Assembly (NCBI GenBank): GCA_038204185.1
Contig: JBBRDE010000237.1
Coordinates: forward strand, 1 to 9,012
Source: Salmonirosea sp038204185
GTDB lineage: Bacteria; Bacteroidota; Bacteroidia; Cytophagales; Spirosomataceae
Length of the DNA: 9,012 bases
Reading direction: 5' to 3'
Below, piece after piece: positions 6,530-9,012 of the stretch (the stretch's first letter is position 1; the number at the start of each line of letters is the position of its first letter). The position numbers were made by a program, and so were the translations under genes. The notes under the pieces were generated by a model. The model was given only the letters and a program-made list of their open reading frames with translations. It was not told the DNA's origin and ran no database searches.

Positions 6530-8213
6530 GCGCGTGCTAACGGCAAGCAGAAATCCCGTTTGGGCAAGCGTGTTGGTGCTGCTTCCTATTGCGCTGTTCT
6601 ATGCAACGGCGGTGCTGTACAGCCTGGACATTCCCTGGTACGACGACATCGAGAATATTCCCTACTTTCTGCTCAACTGGTTGAATGCCGATACGCTCTC
6701 CGGTAAGCTGAGTGCCTTATTCCGGCCCAATAATGAACACCGCGTGGTGGGCGCGCGGCTAGTGGTGCTGGTGCAAAAGACGCTCATGGGTGAGCTTAAT
6801 TTCCGAGTACTCGCATTTATTGGCAACCTTTCGGTGCTGGGAATTTTCGGGTTACTAGTCAGGAATTTCCGAAAAACCGAAACCCGGATTCTATGGCTGC
6901 TGCCCGCTGCGCTGCTGATTTTCAACTTGCAATTCTACGTCATGACATTCATGACCATCATGACGTTACAGTACCAATTAGTCATTTTCCTGTCGTTCCT
7001 GGCCTTTCATTTCTTGGCAAAAGATAGCAAAGCCTATTTCTGGCTGGCCATCGGGGTAGCCTGGCTCGACACGTTTAGCATGGGTAATGGCATGATGGTG
7101 TGGCCTTCAGGGGTAGTGCTTCTTTTTTTTCAGGGTCGCTGGAAAGATCTGGGGATCTGGACGCTACTGGGAGCAGGGGCCATTTTCTTCTATTTCTACG
7201 GCTACGATTTTGTGCAGGGCAATGACAAGGGTTTTGCTTATATTCTGGCGAATCCGGTTAGGGTACTCGCGGGTCTACTGGCGATGGTGGGTGGGATTTT
7301 TGATATTTTACCTACTCTTTCCTTTCTGAAACGGATGCTGATTCCTACGGCAATGGGAGCCTTATTGCTGGGCTTTGCGCTGTACTGGCTGGGGATTATT
7401 TTCAGCCAGTCAGGCTATTGGCAAAACAGGCTTTCGCCCAGGGTGTCGCGCCTTTTTTCAAGTCGACTTTTTATCCCAACGAAAAACACCTCCGCCGATG
7501 CCTTTTGGCTCGCCGCGCTGACCTATCTCTTTATCAGTATGGCGCTGGTGGTTTTTTTTCGGACGAGGTTTGACTATGAATTGGTGCTGTGGAGTACCTA
7601 TAAAATCTACCCCGGTACCTTTGCGGCCATTGGGTACCTGCTCCTGATTTCGCTAAGTCCCCATAAAATACAGAAACCCATTTTCGGCATTGCCCTACTA
7701 GGGTCGTTGTTGGCGTGGGGTACCTCCTACTACCACTACGTGCCAGAAGTGGCTAGAATTCCAAAAGTCAGGCAGGCATTCGCTTTTAACCAGCGGCACA
7801 ACGGCCTCGGTTTGGGCGCTTCCAAGGGTACCGCCTTCGAGCCAATGATAGTAAGTACTTTGCAGGGTACCCAGGAGAAGGGGGTGTACCAATTACCATC
7901 GCCGCTCGTACACCGGAGGGAGGAAAGTATCGCCGAACGCTTTACCGAAGGAAGCATAACCGTTACGAAACGTGAAACGGAGGAAGCCGTTCATATCACA
8001 TTGCGCAACGGGCCTGCCCGGTCGATGTCCGACCGCTACGTCGTTCTCAAATCGAGCAAAAACATCTACTTATTCTACATCACTCCCACCCTGGAAAAAG
8101 CCGATTGCCCGAAAGCCACGCTGCGTAGTGGCAAGTACACCGTAGAAATATGGGAAGTGGGCGCTCAATACGATCAATTGCTGTCCACCGACCAAACCGT
8201 GATCATCCGCTGA
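6522..8213 (+). CDS. Large polytopic membrane protein with C-terminal soluble domain, probable GT-C-type, uncharacterised
   Basis: A 563-residue protein with about ten hydrophobic segments up to residue ~415, then a soluble domain of about 140 residues (about 423-563). Helix 1 (about 12-34) is followed by IPWYDDIEN, with D41-D42, and then NNEHRVVGARL (70-80), an Asn-Glu-His-Arg cluster likely in the same outward loop. SMGNGMMVWPSG lies in a later loop. The acidic pair after helix 1 suggests a GT-C glycosyltransferase fold, as in the preceding gene, though the two proteins share little obvious identity. The C-terminal region has alternating hydrophobic residues (for example YVVLKSSKNIYLFYI) and looks beta-rich; its location, probably periplasmic, depends on the exact helix count. 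The gene starts with an ATG overlapping the preceding stop by 8 nt. Two T8 runs (7123-7130 and 7552-7559) occur in frame. I do not recognise a characterised homologue. Confidence 0.7.
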   Translation: MSERVLTASRNPVWASVLVLLPIALFYATAVLYSLDIPWYDDIENIPYFLLNWLNADTLSGKLSALFRPNNEHRVVGARLVVLVQKTLMGELNFRVLAFIGNLSVLGIFGLLVRNFRKTETRILWLLPAALLIFNLQFYVMTFMTIMTLQYQLVIFLSFLAFHFLAKDSKAYFWLAIGVAWLDTFSMGNGMMVWPSGVVLLFFQGRWKDLGIWTLLGAGAIFFYFYGYDFVQGNDKGFAYILANPVRVLAGLLAMVGGIFDILPTLSFLKRMLIPTAMGALLLGFALYWLGIIFSQSGYWQNRLSPRVSRLFSSRLFIPTKNTSADAFWLAALTYLFISMALVVFFRTRFDYELVLWSTYKIYPGTFAAIGYLLLISLSPHKIQKPIFGIALLGSLLAWGTSYYHYVPEVARIPKVRQAFAFNQRHNGLGLGASKGTAFEPMIVSTLQGTQEKGVYQLPSPLVHRREESIAERFTEGSITVTKRETEEAVHITLRNGPARSMSDRYVVLKSSKNIYLFYITPTLEKADCPKATLRSGKYTVEIWEVGAQYDQLLSTDQTVIIR

Positions 8214-8216
8214 CCG

Positions 8217-9012
8217 ATGCTGTTTAACTCCCTGCAATTCATCCTTTTCTTCATCTTCGTGACGGTGGCCTATTTTAGCCTGTCGTGGCGGGGACGCTGG
8301 ATGCTGTTACTGGCGGCGAGTTGCTACTTCTACATGGTCTTCAAGCCCGTGTATATCCTCATCCTGTTCGGTACGATTGTCATTGACTACTACGCCGGCA
8401 TCTGGATCGAGAAAACGGAAGATCAAAGAAAACGGAAGCTCTTGCTGGTGATTAGTTTGATTTCCAACATTGGAATCCTGGCTTTCTTCAAGTACTACGA
8501 TTTTCTTAGCGATGCAGCCAATAGTTTTTTCGCGCTACTGGACCTTGGCCCTTATGTACCCCCGCTGGGCGGGTTGATTCCGCACCGCATTGCCGAATGG
8601 GTCACCAATGGGGCCGGGCAGGTACTACTGCCGATCGGACTATCTTTTCACACGTTCCAGGCCATGAGCTACACCATCGAGGTGTACCGTAAAAACCAGC
8701 CAGCCGAGTACCATTTCGGGATTTACGCGCTCTACGTTATGTTCTACCCGCAGTTGGTAGCGGGTCCCATCGAGCGCCCCCAGAACATGCTGTTCCAGTT
8801 TCACTCGTATTTCAAGTACGATTTTGAGCAGGTCAAAGCGGGACTCATGCAAATGGCTTTCGGGATGTTCAAGAAGGTGGTCATCGGCGACCGCCTGGCT
8901 CTAATGATCGACTACGCCTACAACAACCCCTACGAGCAGAACGGTCTGACCATGCTGGTTGCGACCCTCTTCTTCACGTTCCGTATCTATTGTGATTTCT
9001 CGGGCTATTCCG
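8217..9012 (+). CDS. MBOAT-family membrane-bound O-acyltransferase, AlgI-like, N-terminal 265 codons (runs off right edge)
   Basis: Start ATG at 8217, 3 nt after the preceding stop; the frame remains open to the window end. Proteins of this family take acyl groups across or within the inner membrane and pass them to extracytoplasmic polysaccharides, as AlgI does for alginate. The visible part has the expected N-terminal hydrophobic helices (MLFNSLQFILFFIF onward), then LPIGLSFHTFQ (residues 138-148), YPQLVAGPIERP (177-188) and CDFSGYS (259-265), all hallmark AlgI/MBOAT stretches. The catalytic His region (WHISLS-type motif) would come next and is outside the window, so activity cannot be judged. 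Full-length relatives have about 450-520 residues. Such genes are often followed by an SGNH/AlgJ-X-like partner, which could lie downstream. Position at the end of the glycosyltransferase cluster points to acylation of the same glycan. Confidence 0.93.
   Translation, partial: MLFNSLQFILFFIFVTVAYFSLSWRGRWMLLLAASCYFYMVFKPVYILILFGTIVIDYYAGIWIEKTEDQRKRKLLLVISLISNIGILAFFKYYDFLSDAANSFFALLDLGPYVPPLGGLIPHRIAEWVTNGAGQVLLPIGLSFHTFQAMSYTIEVYRKNQPAEYHFGIYALYVMFYPQLVAGPIERPQNMLFQFHSYFKYDFEQVKAGLMQMAFGMFKKVVIGDRLALMIDYAYNNPYEQNGLTMLVATLFFTFRIYCDFSGYS

Noticed and set aside
4165..8213. Phage-borne gtr serotype-conversion cassette
   Set aside because: No integrase, att repeats, GtrA or phage genes are present, and base composition matches the neighbours.

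Overview
The window looks like chromosomal DNA of a member of the Bacteroidota, most likely the Cytophagales; the genus is not determinable here. The reasons are promoter elements of the TAnnTTTG (-7) type, AT-rich spacers between moderately GC-rich genes, no clear Shine-Dalgarno sequences, 7-bp tandem repeats between genes, and the overall look of the proteins. Every gene is either intact or cut only by a window edge. I see no RNA gene, insertion sequence, CRISPR array or prophage.

Region 1 (1-1976) is a divergent metal-homeostasis pair. On the minus strand is the N-terminal 350 codons of an Nramp-family Mn2+/H+ importer (mntH), running off the left edge. On the plus strand is a full-length DtxR/MntR-type metal-dependent repressor (mntR). 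The 263-bp spacer holds a good mntR promoter, a candidate mntH -7 box, a 16-bp palindrome TTTAGACTACCCTAAA lying between them that resembles a DtxR-family operator, and a separate dyad nearer mntH. The layout suggests one site controls both genes and that the repressor also controls itself.

Region 2 (1977-4100) follows a 154-bp spacer with two sets of 7-bp tandem repeats. It holds an LptF/LptG-family permease (LPS export) and an EamA/DMT-family transporter that overlap by 4 nt in an ATGA arrangement, so they are probably co-transcribed.

Region 3 (4101-9012) starts with its own -7 element and contains four tightly packed genes: a GtrB/DPM1-like family 2 glycosyltransferase, two large polytopic proteins of GT-C type that are otherwise uncharacterised, and an AlgI-like MBOAT O-acyltransferase cut by the right edge. 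The first two junctions are 8-nt overlaps and the last gap is 3 nt. The simplest reading is a cell-surface glycan decoration pathway: the GT2 enzyme charges a polyprenyl phosphate with a sugar in the cytoplasm, the two GT-C-like proteins transfer such sugars to an acceptor outside the inner membrane, and the MBOAT protein adds acyl groups. No flippase of the GtrA type is visible. The two GT-C-like genes are the least understood content of the window.
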